Below the pieces are notes generated by a model that ran no database searches, was not told where the DNA came from, and was given only the letters and a program-made list of their open reading frames with translations. The translations under genes and the position numbers were made by a program. Shown in pieces: positions 42,517 to 51,855 of a stretch of DNA of 64,000 nt. The first letter of the stretch is position 1. The number at the start of each line of letters is the position of its first letter. Source of the DNA: Roseofilum acuticapitatum BLCC-M154 (GTDB lineage: Bacteria; Cyanobacteriota; Cyanobacteriia; Cyanobacteriales; Desertifilaceae); contig NZ_JAQOSP010000101.1 in assembly GCF_030068475.1 (NCBI RefSeq), positions 1 to 64,000 of the forward strand. Reading direction: 5' to 3'.

Positions 42517-42746
42517 AGAAGATCTCCAGGGTGGGTTTAAAGACAATCACAGACAACGTAGAATAATCCAGGTTTGCTATTTTTGACGAGTGGGGTAGCC
42601 AACAAGCAAGGAAATACCCCGATCGCCAGCGAAAGGAACAAACCCTATTCCCGGTCTGAATCAAGTAAAATCAGCAACAATTCCATGGATGCTTTGATTG
42701 TGGTGGGTTCATTTACATTTATGATCCGTGTGACAAGGAGTCGTTG

Positions 42747-44414
42747 ATGGCGAAATCAGGAGAAAGAAAGGGAGTGCGTCGCACTCAACGTCTCGGATCT
42801 GCTCAAGGTGCAACGCCTCTACCGAAAGGGGGAGCGAGTCAGCCTCAACGAGCTGTAGCTCTGCCAAGGCAAGGGAAACCGAGGTTGAAACGCAAACGGC
42901 GATCGCCTTTGCCAAGAGTCGTTTTATCCATTTTGGATCGGATATTACCCGGCGGTAAGAGCGATCCCACAAGACACAAACCGACTAGAAATACAAGGCA
43001 AACAGGGCGATCGTCATCAAGCTCTGCACCGCCAATCCCACCCTTGACAGTAGACCGCAAACTAGACCGTAATCCCTTGGTTTCCCGTTTGCAGTCGGGC
43101 AAACCCCAACCCAAATCCATCAGTTGGAGAAAGGGAAATTTATCTTCAGCAGCCCCCAGTACCTCGGCTCGCATCTCTTCCGATCCCAAACGTTCCCTAG
43201 GGAACAAGCTAGGACAGAAGACTCCAGCGAACCCAAACCCAGTGCGACTGTCTCAACCGGTACGCAAGCGTCAGTCTCGATCGATTAACCGTCCACAACC
43301 CCGTCCGATATCGCCTTTAGTTTATGCCACCCGATTTTTAATTCTCGGTGTGGGGATCTGTGCGATCGCCGGAACTCTACTCTCAGCCTCCGATCCCGAA
43401 AGTATGACCTTTTTAGGACTCAAATTAGCCTCCAACGAGAGCCTCTCGAATCCAACTAACCAACCTGGTGATACCACGGATGCCTTATTACGGGAAAATC
43501 TATCTAACCCAACCTCCTCACCCATAACTCGCCCAGCTCTTCATTTAGAAACAGAATTACAAGAGCTGAAAAGCAACATTCAAACTTTAGCCAGTCAAAG
43601 CCCCCAGTTTAAACCGGGAGTGTTTGTTTTAGATTTGGATACGGCTAGTTATGTCGATATTGAGGGGACGACTGTTTTTTCGGCGGCTAGTACCATTAAA
43701 CTCCCTATTCTCCTAGCCTTTTTTCAAGCCGTCGATGCCGGTACAATTCGACTCGATGAAACCTTCACTCTCAAAGAAGAACATCGAGCTGAAGGATCGG
43801 GGAGTTTGCAATACGATCCCGTAGGGACTCAATATACGGCCCTAGAAGTCGCTACTTGGATGATGACCATTAGCGATAATACGGCCACTAATATGATTAT
43901 TGAGCGTTTAGGGGGAATCCCTCAAGTTAATCAAAGCTTTAGCCGTTGGGGACTTCAGCAAACCGTCCTGCGGGATTGGTTACCGGATTTAGAGGGTAAA
44001 AATACCACATCACCGCGTGAGTTGAGCCAGGTGATGGACATGATTCATCAAGGGGATGTGGTGTCCTTAAAATCCCGCGATCGCATGATCGATATTATGC
44101 GCCAAACCCAAACTAGCATCCTCCTCGAACAAGGGTTAGGAGCAGGAGCTTCTATTGCCCATAAAACCGGCGATATTGGTAAACTCTTAGGTGATGTCGG
44201 TCTCATCGATCTACCCAGTGGCAAACGGTATATTGCTGCCGTCCTAGTCGAACGCCCCCATAATGATTATGGAGCAGCCGATCTCATTGGTGAAATTTCT
44301 CGACTCACCTACGAACAAATGAAAGTGCCCACCATAACCCCCAGTGTTAACCCTGGCCCATTAGAAGAACTCCCCGTTGAGTTCCCTGAAGCTACCGCTC
44401 GGCGCTATCGGTAA
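42747..44414 (+). CDS. Class A beta-lactamase-like serine hydrolase with long basic N-terminus
   Basis: This 555-residue protein has a basic, low-complexity cytoplasmic N-terminal region of about 190 residues. One transmembrane helix (FLILGVGICAIAGTLLSA near 195-212) is followed by a periplasmic class A beta-lactamase-fold domain: STIK (Ser315, Lys318), SDN at 376-378 and KTG at 473-475. Cyanobacterial proteins of this type are thought to act on peptidoglycan or beta-lactams; resistance cannot be inferred. The ATG at 42747 follows AAGGAG; a TTG just before it is less likely. The N-terminal half is unusually long and rich in Arg/Lys/Ser/Pro. Confidence 0.88.
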   Translation: MAKSGERKGVRRTQRLGSAQGATPLPKGGASQPQRAVALPRQGKPRLKRKRRSPLPRVVLSILDRILPGGKSDPTRHKPTRNTRQTGRSSSSSAPPIPPLTVDRKLDRNPLVSRLQSGKPQPKSISWRKGNLSSAAPSTSARISSDPKRSLGNKLGQKTPANPNPVRLSQPVRKRQSRSINRPQPRPISPLVYATRFLILGVGICAIAGTLLSASDPESMTFLGLKLASNESLSNPTNQPGDTTDALLRENLSNPTSSPITRPALHLETELQELKSNIQTLASQSPQFKPGVFVLDLDTASYVDIEGTTVFSAASTIKLPILLAFFQAVDAGTIRLDETFTLKEEHRAEGSGSLQYDPVGTQYTALEVATWMMTISDNTATNMIIERLGGIPQVNQSFSRWGLQQTVLRDWLPDLEGKNTTSPRELSQVMDMIHQGDVVSLKSRDRMIDIMRQTQTSILLEQGLGAGASIAHKTGDIGKLLGDVGLIDLPSGKRYIAAVLVERPHNDYGAADLIGEISRLTYEQMKVPTITPSVNPGPLEELPVEFPEATARRYR

Positions 44415-44454
44415 TCTTGCTACTGCCATGACACAGCTAAAATAGTGCCTTAGC

Positions 44455-44520
44455 GTAGGGTGGGTTAGGCGGCTAAAACCTAGACTCTGACAGCAATCTA
44501 TCAATCCGCCGTAACCCACC
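44455..44520. repeat. Palindromic repeat of the GGTGGGTTA family
   Basis: GTAGGGTGGGTTAGGCGG at the left pairs imperfectly with CCGCCGTAACCCACC at the right around about 35 bp. A short relative, GGTGCGTTA-CGCTTTCGC-TAACGCACC, is at 57951-57977. Confidence 0.8.
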
Positions 44521-44702
44521 ATTTTAGGGTTTTCACTACGGTGTTGTCAAAAGTAACATTTTTACGAAAAGGTGGGCAAAGTATGCTAGTATAATTTCAA
44601 TTGTTTGACTCATGCTCTTGCCCAGCCTACGATGAGTTGTAATCATAGTGAATCGGGCTTGATATGATCTTAGAGTGAGTACCAAAATATCTACAACGTC
44701 CT

Positions 44703-45212
44703 ATGAACAAAACCACTCAACTCCTCCTCAGCCTACTGACGGTATTCACCTTCACCCTTGTATGCCCGATCCAGGCTCAGGCTGTAGATTGTAGTGAGTT
44801 AGGCGCTCTAGCAGAATTTGATTCTCGCTGTGCCCAAGGTTCCGGTTCTGCCACGGGTTCTACTCCCTCCCCGGAGGAAGGTATCCGACTTTTGCAACAG
44901 GCTTTTCAGAATCAACAAAGTGATGTTCAAGTCAGAGCAGTCGGTGAGGTGATTCGCGTTCTTGCTGACGATCGCGAAGGAAGTCAACATCAACGCTTTA
45001 TTGTGAGAGTCGCTTCCGGTCAAACGCTCTTAATTGCCCATAATATAGACTTAGCACCTAGGGTAAATTCCCTATCTGTTGGCGATCGCGTCGAATTTTA
45101 TGGCGAATATGAATGGAATGCTCAAGGTGGAGTGATTCATTGGACACATCACGATCCGGCCGGTCGTCACGTCGGCGGATGGATTCGCCACAACGGCAAA
45201 GTTTATCAGTAA
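44703..45212 (+). CDS. Secreted DUF3465 protein
   Basis: This 169-residue protein has a signal peptide (QLLLSLLTVFTFTLVCPIQAQA, cleaved about residue 27). The mature domain has the OB-like DUF3465 pattern: VRAVGEVIRVLADDREGSQH, then FIVRVASGQTLLIAHNIDLA, VGDRVEFYGEYEWN and the diagnostic VIHWTHHDPAGRHVGGWI. The function is unknown. It is transcribed alone. Confidence 0.88.
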   Translation: MNKTTQLLLSLLTVFTFTLVCPIQAQAVDCSELGALAEFDSRCAQGSGSATGSTPSPEEGIRLLQQAFQNQQSDVQVRAVGEVIRVLADDREGSQHQRFIVRVASGQTLLIAHNIDLAPRVNSLSVGDRVEFYGEYEWNAQGGVIHWTHHDPAGRHVGGWIRHNGKVYQ

Positions 45213-46032
45213 TGACCGGGAAAAACCCGAAAACTTGCTTGCTTCTAATTTGAAGTGGTGATACAATTCTTAATAGTAGAGGAACAGTTAATGTTGGCTC
45301 TACCGACTGCGGGGAAACCTAGTAACAGGTAAGCAAAGTTGCCAGTTATACGGGTATCTCCTATAGGTCTCTGGCTATTTTTAATCATCGATGCTTGAAG
45401 TCAAAGCGTTCCATCCCTTGGAGTCGCAAGATACTTTGGGCCATTACTTCAGGTTGCTCTCGTTTAACCCCAGAGGGATAACGGATAGGGTTTTGTCCTT
45501 ATCTCTCTGTACGGTTGAAGAACTAGCACAACCCGGATAGATTGCGCTCCAGAGTTTTCTTATGGTGGACATCATAGGGAAGATTAAAGCGCGACTGGCT
45601 TCACGCGATCGTTTTTCCAACCCATGATTTTTTATTCATCACCACCTCATCTGGAGTTGCTGCGGATCTATGTATTTAACTGGTATTTTCTTGACTCAAA
45701 ACCCTAAAGTTTTAACAACGACTTGGTTCTGGAATACCTTAATTTCTATGGTTAAAGGTTGGATCTTATTTTGTCAATATTCTTGGCTGATTTCGCCTCT
45801 GAAGTGTCTTTTAGCCAGTTAGTTTTTTTAGCACTAAAATTTATTTTATACTTTTTTTCAAGCGTTAACTATTCATCAATTAGGTATTGCTGGATGTCCT
45901 CTGAATGTTAAGAAAAATCTCTAAACTTCAAGGTTGATTGCAATTTAGGGGCGATCGCGCACCAAAAGGAAACTCTGGTGATACCCTGAGAAGACAAAAT
46001 TCATCAGCAGTCACTCTCGTTGCGCTCCTTTT
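45213..46032 (+). other. Gene-poor region with a possible small RNA
   Basis: No confident protein gene. TTGCTT (45239-45244) and TACAAT (45262-45267), 17 bp apart, look like a promoter; about 75 bp later GCCAG (45341-45345) and CTGGC (45371-45375) form a stem followed by TATTTTT, like a terminator. Together they could define a small RNA of about 105 nt (45275-45382). A 49-codon frame (45391-45540) follows but matches nothing I recognise. The rest is AT-rich. Confidence 0.35.
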
Positions 46033-46206
46033 ATGTATCATAAGCACTCTGATTCCCATTGGCTCGAAGCGATCGTTACCGGCAGTATTGGTGCAGGCAT
46101 TGTCACCTCTTTTGCCGTTAGCCAAGGACAACATCCCCTAGTCGGTTTAGCCATTACCCTATTTGCAGGTATCTCCGCTTGGTTAATCGATCGCGCGATG
46201 AACTAA
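46033..46206 (+). CDS. Small membrane protein (57 residues)
   Basis: This frame starts MYHKHSDSHWLEAIVTGSIG and has two hydrophobic stretches, GSIGAGIVTSFAVS and GLAITLFAGISAWLID, ending RAMN. It has HIP1-type sites and normal cyanobacterial codon use, so it reads as a real gene. Similar short proteins exist in cyanobacteria without known function. It ends 18 bp before the peptidoglycan-binding gene and may be co-transcribed with it. Confidence 0.65.
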   Translation: MYHKHSDSHWLEAIVTGSIGAGIVTSFAVSQGQHPLVGLAITLFAGISAWLIDRAMN

Positions 46207-46224
46207 TTGACACTGATTCAATCC

Positions 46225-46926
46225 ATGTTTACCTTCCTATTTCCCTGGGGGACACCCGTCTCTTCGGGTTCTCGCTTAATCCAAACCCTACTCACGATCG
46301 CTCTGATGATAGGATCGATAACCCTTGAAGTCCAAGGGCTGGAAATGGGAGAAGATGGGCCAGAAGTACGGGAATTACAGCAACAATTGCAAAATTGGGG
46401 ATACTTCAATCTCCAGCCCACAGGACTCTTCCGAGAAGCCACCAGAGATGCCGTCATCCGATTTCAGCAAGACCAAGGTTTAATTCCTGATGGCATTGTG
46501 GGAGCAGAAACCTGGAGTCGATTGCGTTCAGGAGGAACAGAGGGATCGAGCTTAAGATTAGGCGATCGCGGCCCGGAAGTGAGCCAACTACAAGCACAAT
46601 TAAAGGCAGCCGGATTTTATGATGGCCCCGTCACTGGGGTATACGGAGAGTTAACCCTAGAAGCCGTAAAAGTCTATCAACAAGCCCAAGGCTTAACCCC
46701 AGATGGCATTTATGGCAGCCGCACTCAAGCGAGTCTCGAAGGGAGATCCCCTAGCGATCAGTCCTTAAGTTCAAGGTCAGATCCCCAGGTTTTAGAATTA
46801 CAGCGCCGCCTAAAAGCCAGAGGATTTTATGAGGGCCCCCTAGATGGCATTTTAGGCCCCCAAACCCAAGAAGCGATATCCAGAGCGCAAGAAAGGTATG
46901 GTATTAGCCCGGAGGATATTCGCTAA
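46225..46926 (+). CDS. Peptidoglycan-binding protein with three PG_binding_1 domains
   Basis: This 233-residue exported protein has an N-terminal hydrophobic segment (LIQTLLTIALMIGSITLEVQG). Three peptidoglycan-binding domains of about 60 residues follow, each with the pattern GPEVRELQQQLQNWGYF, then TRDAVIRFQQDQGLIPDGIV. No catalytic domain is present, so it is a cell-wall-binding accessory. The ATG at 46225 is preferred to TTG at 46207. It is followed by a second protein of the same type. Confidence 0.9.
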   Translation: MFTFLFPWGTPVSSGSRLIQTLLTIALMIGSITLEVQGLEMGEDGPEVRELQQQLQNWGYFNLQPTGLFREATRDAVIRFQQDQGLIPDGIVGAETWSRLRSGGTEGSSLRLGDRGPEVSQLQAQLKAAGFYDGPVTGVYGELTLEAVKVYQQAQGLTPDGIYGSRTQASLEGRSPSDQSLSSRSDPQVLELQRRLKARGFYEGPLDGILGPQTQEAISRAQERYGISPEDIR

Positions 46927-47021
46927 AAATCAATGATTCGGCGATTTCGAGTCATTTTACTGCAAAAGATAGCCTAAAATAGGGGCAACCTGGACATCTG
47001 GATTAAGATCCCCCAATTTCT

Positions 47022-48014
47022 ATGGACTCTCTAGCCTATCTCCATCTAGCCCTAGCCTATCAAGATTCCACCGACACTGAAGCGATCTTAGGAAAATGGA
47101 TCGAGGAATTTTGGCAACGGTGGCTGTCTAAACCCATTTCTGCTCGATTGATCCTGCGATTATTCTCTTTAGGCATCACCCTACTGATTTTGACCTTAGC
47201 TCAAGTTGCTCTAGCCCTACAATCCGGAGATTCTGGCCTGGAGGTGGCTCAACTTCAACGAGATTTACAGCAGTTGGGATACTATCGAGGCCCCGTAACC
47301 GGATACTTTGATGAAGCTACCGATCGAGCCGTGAGAACGTTACAAAGCTATGCGGGTCTGACTGTAGATGGTATTGTCGGCCGCAATACTGGACTAGAAA
47401 TCAGTCAACGTTTAACCTTTGGCAATCAAGCCGCCCAATTACCCTTCGTCACTCTACCCCCTCCACCCCCAATAGCCGGTTATAATCCGCCAATATCACA
47501 GGTGATGTTTAGCGAGCCTCTTCCGGGTCAATTGGGTTATAATCAGCAATCTCGGACAATTAATCCTACCCTAAGACGAGGCGATCGGGGTTGGGACGTT
47601 GAATTACTACAAAGCCGGTTAGCGGATTTGGGCTTTTATTTCGGAGATATTGATAGAATTTACGGCGAACAGACAGAGCTTGCTGTATCGAGGTTTCAGC
47701 GCTCTAGAGGTTTATTTGCTAATGGCATAGCCGATGCTGAAACCCTACAAGCTTTAGATATCAATTCAGGAACTAGAGGAGATCCTTCGTTTATGACGGT
47801 AACCCTTAAAGGATATGTGGTCGTTATTCCCACGGGTAATTATCTTATGGTTTCTCAGGTGCAGTCTTTCTATCCCAGTGCCATAGCAGCCCGTAATCGT
47901 CGAGGACGATATGTTTATATAGGCAGCTATAACAATCGCGCTCAAGCGGAGAGTCAGTCCGCTTTATTGCGATCGCAAGGTTTCGCCAATGCCAGAGTCG
48001 TCCATTTCCGTTAA
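47022..48014 (+). CDS. Peptidoglycan-binding protein with SPOR-like C-terminus
   Basis: This 330-residue protein starts with a cytoplasmic segment (MDSLAYLHLALAYQDS), typical of cyanobacterial cell-wall proteins of this type. One transmembrane helix (LFSLGITLLILTLAQVALAL near 50-69) and two PG_binding_1 domains follow (SGLEVAQLQRDLQQLGYYRG; GWDVELLQSRLADLGFYFGD). The C-terminal 70 residues, VVVIPTGNYLMVSQVQSF to ANARVVHF, resemble a SPOR-type fold that binds glycan strands. Probably wall-associated. Confidence 0.88.
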   Translation: MDSLAYLHLALAYQDSTDTEAILGKWIEEFWQRWLSKPISARLILRLFSLGITLLILTLAQVALALQSGDSGLEVAQLQRDLQQLGYYRGPVTGYFDEATDRAVRTLQSYAGLTVDGIVGRNTGLEISQRLTFGNQAAQLPFVTLPPPPPIAGYNPPISQVMFSEPLPGQLGYNQQSRTINPTLRRGDRGWDVELLQSRLADLGFYFGDIDRIYGEQTELAVSRFQRSRGLFANGIADAETLQALDINSGTRGDPSFMTVTLKGYVVVIPTGNYLMVSQVQSFYPSAIAARNRRGRYVYIGSYNNRAQAESQSALLRSQGFANARVVHFR

Positions 48015-48142
48015 TCTCTGGATATGCACCCCAGCAGGGTGAGCAGGAGAAGAAGCAATCCAATCCAAATTGCACAACGATACCCTGCCCACCCGACCAT
48101 AGCTACTTACAGCAATTTTCGCTGCTATGCGGTACATCTCGA

Positions 48143-48281
48143 TCCCCCCAACCCCCCTTAAAAAGGGGGGTAGTAAAAGTCCCCCTTTTTAAGGGGGATT
48201 TAGGGATGGAATTGATTGGGTCATTGTTGGCGGTGAATCAGGTAGTAAAAGTCCCCCTTTTTAAGGGGGATTTAGGGGGAT
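48143..48281. repeat. Paired 37-bp palindromic repeats (CCCCCTTTTTAAGGGGG)
   Basis: Two identical 37-bp copies (48169-48205 and 48241-48277) begin GGTAGTAAAAGTCCCCC and contain the near-perfect palindrome CCCCCTTTTTAAGGGGG. A partial reverse-type copy (CCCCCCTTAAAAAGGGGGG) precedes them at about 48154. They separate the peptidoglycan-binding gene from the phosphatase gene. Confidence 0.92.
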
Positions 48282-48319
48282 CTGTCTGGCTGTACCTCAC
48301 AAGATCGCGAAGTGCTGTA

Positions 48320-48796
48320 TTATTTTGTAATTTTTAATTCATCTAACAACCCTTCACAGGCATCCATAAGCAAATCAATCACCTGATTAAACCCTTCTGG
48401 GCCGCCATAGTAGGGGTCTGGCACTTCCGAGAAATTGGGGTGACGAGTGCAAAATTCACACATTAAACGCACTTTATCTTTGTAGCGATCGCCCCGATCC
48501 AGGTAAAGGATATTACGGTAATTATCCTTATCCATAGCCAGAATTAAATCAAATGCTTCAAAATCTTCCCTCTGAAACTGACGCGCTCTTCCCTTAAGCT
48601 GAATCCCTTGTTGAGCTGCTGCGGCTGCCATGCGGCGGTCGGGAGGACTACCAATATGATAAGCACCAGTTCCCGCCGAATCACAAATCACCTGGTCTTC
48701 TAACCCTCGTTGGGCGATCAAATGATTCATAATATTTTCCGCAGAAGGCGATCGGCAAATATTACCCAGACAAACAAACAACAACTTATACGGCAT
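48320..48796 (-). CDS. Low-molecular-weight protein tyrosine phosphatase
   Basis: This 158-residue enzyme has the phosphate-binding loop CLGNICRSP with nucleophile Cys9 and Arg15, and the general acid Asp in VPDPYYGGPEGF near the end. It dephosphorylates phosphotyrosine proteins, and in bacteria often partners BY-kinases of polysaccharide export; here the Wzc-like gene is 20 kb away. Arsenate reductase of this fold is another option in cyanobacteria but lacks the exact DPYYGG pattern. Confidence 0.93.
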   Translation of the reverse strand: MPYKLLFVCLGNICRSPSAENIMNHLIAQRGLEDQVICDSAGTGAYHIGSPPDRRMAAAAAQQGIQLKGRARQFQREDFEAFDLILAMDKDNYRNILYLDRGDRYKDKVRLMCEFCTRHPNFSEVPDPYYGGPEGFNQVIDLLMDACEGLLDELKITK

Positions 48797-48887
48797 TCTT
48801 TTACAAACTTCATCGACTCACGACAAAATGGGGTAATGGAAATCTGTTCACTTACCGATCGCAGACCCATTAACCCCTCATCGAGCA

Positions 48888-49235
48888 TTATCCCATGCCA
48901 GGCAGATTTAAGCCTTCAGTCAAGGCTTCCATCCTCTCTTTCATCGTCGCTGTAGATTTATTGTAAGCATCCTTCATTGCGGCCGTAACCAAGTCCGAGA
49001 CCACCTCAGCCCCTTCCCCCAGAACTTCAGGTGCAATGGTAACGCGCTGGGGATTTTGATTCCCATTCATCACCACCTTAACGAGTCCACCACCCGCTTC
49101 TCCCTCAACTTCGAGTTCCTCTAACTCTTGTTGGAGTTTTTGCGCTCCCTCTTGAACCTGTTGAGCTTTTTTAAACGCTTCGGTCAGCTCTTTCATTTTT
49201 CCTAAACCGAAGCCAAATCCCTTTCCTTGTGACAT
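48888..49235 (-). CDS. YbaB/EbfC nucleoid-associated protein
   Basis: This 115-residue DNA-binding protein of the YbaB/EbfC family shows [20 protein letters not shown], then [20 protein letters not shown] and [11 protein letters not shown]. It acts as a dimer on DNA and is conserved in cyanobacteria. The C-terminus ends [11 protein letters not shown]. It lies downstream of murC-murB on the same strand, separated by a terminator hairpin. Confidence 0.93.
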   Translation of the reverse strand: MSQGKGFGFGLGKMKELTEAFKKAQQVQEGAQKLQQELEELEVEGEAGGGLVKVVMNGNQNPQRVTIAPEVLGEGAEVVSDLVTAAMKDAYNKSTATMKERMEALTEGLNLPGMG

Positions 49236-49322
49236 AACTGATTACTCTAATTTGGGTTGTTCTGCTTTTCTACGCTAATTTTACCCACAGTTGGCTCTGG
49301 CACAACCAAAACTGCTCGAAAA

Positions 49323-49363
49323 AACTCCAGCTCAGTTCCAAAAGCCTCACTGGAGTTTTTGAT
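49323..49363 (-). terminator. Rho-independent terminator after murB
   Basis: AACTCCAG (49323-49330) pairs with CTGGAGTT (49350-49357). On the minus strand the stem is followed by TTTTCG, and on the plus strand by TTTTTG, so it can work in both directions. It sits directly after the murB stop codon. Confidence 0.8.
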
Positions 49364-49364
49364 C

Positions 49365-50348
49365 TCAGAGGTTAAAATTCCCTAAAATTTTAACCTCTGG
49401 TCTCAATTGGATCGACCATCGTCGAGCCACCTGTTCCTGAACTGTGTGAATCAACTGATAAATATCACTGGCTTTAGCATTGCCGCAGTTGAGAATAAAG
49501 TTGGCATGAAGTTCAGAAACCTGGGCATCCCCTATTTTATAGCCCTTCAGCCCAGTTTTTTCAATTAATCGGGCAGCTTTTTCCGGTTCAGGATTGCGAA
49601 ACACACTGCCACAACTCGGTAGATGATAGGGTTGGGTCGCATGACGTTGATGGAGATGGGTATTGGTGGTGGCTATGACTCTCTGGGGATCGTGGGTCGG
49701 CTTGAGTTGGAATCGAGCCTGAGTAACCGTATAGTTAGACCCTTGTAGGATAGAAGACCGGTAACCATATTCCAAGTCAGCATTCGTTAAGGTTTGGTGA
49801 ATCCCATTACCCGATATCACTTGAATATCCATGAGGACATCGGCCATACAGCTTTTGTGCGCCCCAGCATTCATCACCACAGCGCCCCCAACCGTTCCCG
49901 GAATCCCGATCGCCCATTCCATACCCGACCATCCTCGGCGAGCCACTTGCCGGGCTAAATAGGCCAAGGATACCCCCGCATCAGCTTTCAGTTGTGCCGT
50001 GCGCTCATCATACTCTAGGCTCCTCAGATTGCGAGTCCCGATCGCCAGCCCTGGTAATCCTTCATCACTGATTAACAGATTTGATCCTGCCCCAATCACC
50101 GTTATGGGCAAGGATTTAGCATTCGCCCAAGCAAGACAGGTGAGTAATTCCGATTCACTTTGAGGGGCTGCATACCATTGAGCTGGCCCACCTACCCGAA
50201 ACGAGGTTAATCCAGCTAAGGATACCTGAGCTTGAATCATACTGGGTTGACTGGCCACCTCCGTCGCTTTCAGTTTCATGCCTTCAGAGGCAATTGGAGT
50301 GAGGCCGCAAGCACTTTTGAGTCTAGGGGGATCGTAGGAAATTGTCAT
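49365..50348 (-). CDS. murB: UDP-N-acetylenolpyruvoylglucosamine reductase
   Basis: This 327-residue FAD enzyme reduces UDP-GlcNAc-enolpyruvate to UDP-MurNAc, the second step of peptidoglycan precursor synthesis. Motifs: LTSFRVGGPAQWYAAP, TVIGAGSNLLISDEGLPGLA for FAD binding, and GIPGTVGGAVVMNAGAH. The active-site region LPSCGSVFRNPEP is followed by GLKGYKIGDAQVSELHANFI. The N-terminal 45 residues are extra and variable. It follows murC by 55 bp on the same strand and is transcribed with it. Confidence 0.96.
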   Translation of the reverse strand: MTISYDPPRLKSACGLTPIASEGMKLKATEVASQPSMIQAQVSLAGLTSFRVGGPAQWYAAPQSESELLTCLAWANAKSLPITVIGAGSNLLISDEGLPGLAIGTRNLRSLEYDERTAQLKADAGVSLAYLARQVARRGWSGMEWAIGIPGTVGGAVVMNAGAHKSCMADVLMDIQVISGNGIHQTLTNADLEYGYRSSILQGSNYTVTQARFQLKPTHDPQRVIATTNTHLHQRHATQPYHLPSCGSVFRNPEPEKAARLIEKTGLKGYKIGDAQVSELHANFILNCGNAKASDIYQLIHTVQEQVARRWSIQLRPEVKILGNFNL

Positions 50349-50403
50349 GGGTTTTCATCAATGGTGTATGGGCAGGTGGAGGGGGTGGGGAGCAAGTGAG
50401 GGA

Positions 50404-51855
50404 TTAGGCTGAACGAGCAGTAAGCTTAGGAATAATTTGGTTTAAGTTCCCTGCTCCTAGAAAAACAGCATAATCTCCAGGCTTTAAAGTGGTTACCAAG
50501 TAATTTTCCACATCTTTGAGGGTGGGTTGATAGCTGACTCGATCGTGATATTCATGAATTGCCTGAGCTACTGTTTCACCCTGAAGATCTTCTGAATTGG
50601 CTTCACCAGCACTATAGATATCTGTTACCACCACTTGATTGGCTTGTCCGAAGGATTGAGCAAATTCCCTGAGAAATATCTGGGTTCGACTATAGCGGTG
50701 GGGTTGAAAGATGGCTATCACGCGCTGATCTTTGGCTCTTAGACTAGCTGCGGCTAAGGTAGCTTGGATTTCACTAGGATGGTGAGCATAGTCATCAATG
50801 AGTATACAGCCATTAAATTCTCCTCGGTATTCAAAGCGTCGTTTGGCTCCCTCAAAGGAGGATAAGGCCTCCTGAATGGTGGAAAATTCGATTCCTAAAT
50901 GGCGACCTACGGCGATCGCCGCCAGTGCGTTGCTCAGATTGTGCTGACCTAATAAAGGAATTTCAATATTCCCTAAAACCTGGCCTTGCTCCCATACCCT
51001 GGCTTGGGTTCCTTGGGAGGTATAAACAACCCGATCGACACTATACGCTGCCCCTGACTCTAGATCTAAACTATAGGTAATCGTTGGATGAAGGCGATCG
51101 CGCACAGTTGGGCAATCGATGCATCCCACTAATGTTTTACACTGTTTCTTAAATATTTCAAAGGTTTCAATCACCTGGTCGAGACTTTGATAGTGATCCG
51201 GATGATCTAACTCTATATTGGTAACGACTCCAATTTCTGCTGCTAATTTAACCAGAGAACCATCTGATTCATCTGCTTCTGCAACTAAAAATTCTCCTTG
51301 GCCAAATCGAGCATTACCCTCCCAAGCTTTGACTTCTCCCCCAATAATAATCGTGGGGTCTAACGCGGCTCTAAGCAACAGATAACCAATTAAGCTACTG
51401 GTAGTGGTTTTACCATGGGTTCCGGCAACGGCTACACTGCGATAATCTTGGATCAGGGCGGCGAGGACATCAGAGCGATGGAAGATAGGACAGCCTAATT
51501 CTAGAGCAGCTCTATATTCTGCGTTATTGGTGTTGATGGCCGTCGAGCAAATCACTTGAGGTAAGTGGTGGGTAGGGTTTAGGTGAGTTGTCTTCAGGGC
51601 TGTGGAGCTTAGGTTTTCTTGCTCTGAGTGACAGTTGGCTAACTGATGATAGATCTCCAAATTTTTGCCCTCTTGAGAGCCAAAAATCCGCGTCCCTAAT
51701 TCCTGTAAGCGTTCGGTAATATGGGATAGACGAATATCTGAGCCAGACACCGGTAGATTTCGTTTCGCTAATATATACGCTAAAGCGGACATCCCTATCC
51801 CACCTATCCCTATAAAATGGAAGGGTTTGCCGCCGAAGTCTATGGGACTTAGCAT
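50404..51855 (-). CDS. murC: UDP-N-acetylmuramate-L-alanine ligase
   Basis: This 483-residue cytoplasmic ligase adds L-alanine to UDP-MurNAc. It has FHFIGIGGIGMSALAYIL for nucleotide-sugar binding, the P-loop VAVAGTHGKTTTSSLIGYLL, EADESDGSL, ITNIELDHPDHY-like and ILIDDYAHHPSEIQATL. The ATG at 51855 is chosen for GAGG eight bases upstream; a GTG ten codons earlier is unlikely. First gene of the murC-murB operon, divergent from gap2. Confidence 0.96.
   Translation of the reverse strand: MLSPIDFGGKPFHFIGIGGIGMSALAYILAKRNLPVSGSDIRLSHITERLQELGTRIFGSQEGKNLEIYHQLANCHSEQENLSSTALKTTHLNPTHHLPQVICSTAINTNNAEYRAALELGCPIFHRSDVLAALIQDYRSVAVAGTHGKTTTSSLIGYLLLRAALDPTIIIGGEVKAWEGNARFGQGEFLVAEADESDGSLVKLAAEIGVVTNIELDHPDHYQSLDQVIETFEIFKKQCKTLVGCIDCPTVRDRLHPTITYSLDLESGAAYSVDRVVYTSQGTQARVWEQGQVLGNIEIPLLGQHNLSNALAAIAVGRHLGIEFSTIQEALSSFEGAKRRFEYRGEFNGCILIDDYAHHPSEIQATLAAASLRAKDQRVIAIFQPHRYSRTQIFLREFAQSFGQANQVVVTDIYSAGEANSEDLQGETVAQAIHEYHDRVSYQPTLKDVENYLVTTLKPGDYAVFLGAGNLNQIIPKLTARSA

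Noticed and set aside
45391-45540. 49-codon frame after the candidate small RNA
   Set aside because: No recognisable family and no ribosome site; kept only as a note in the intergenic entry.
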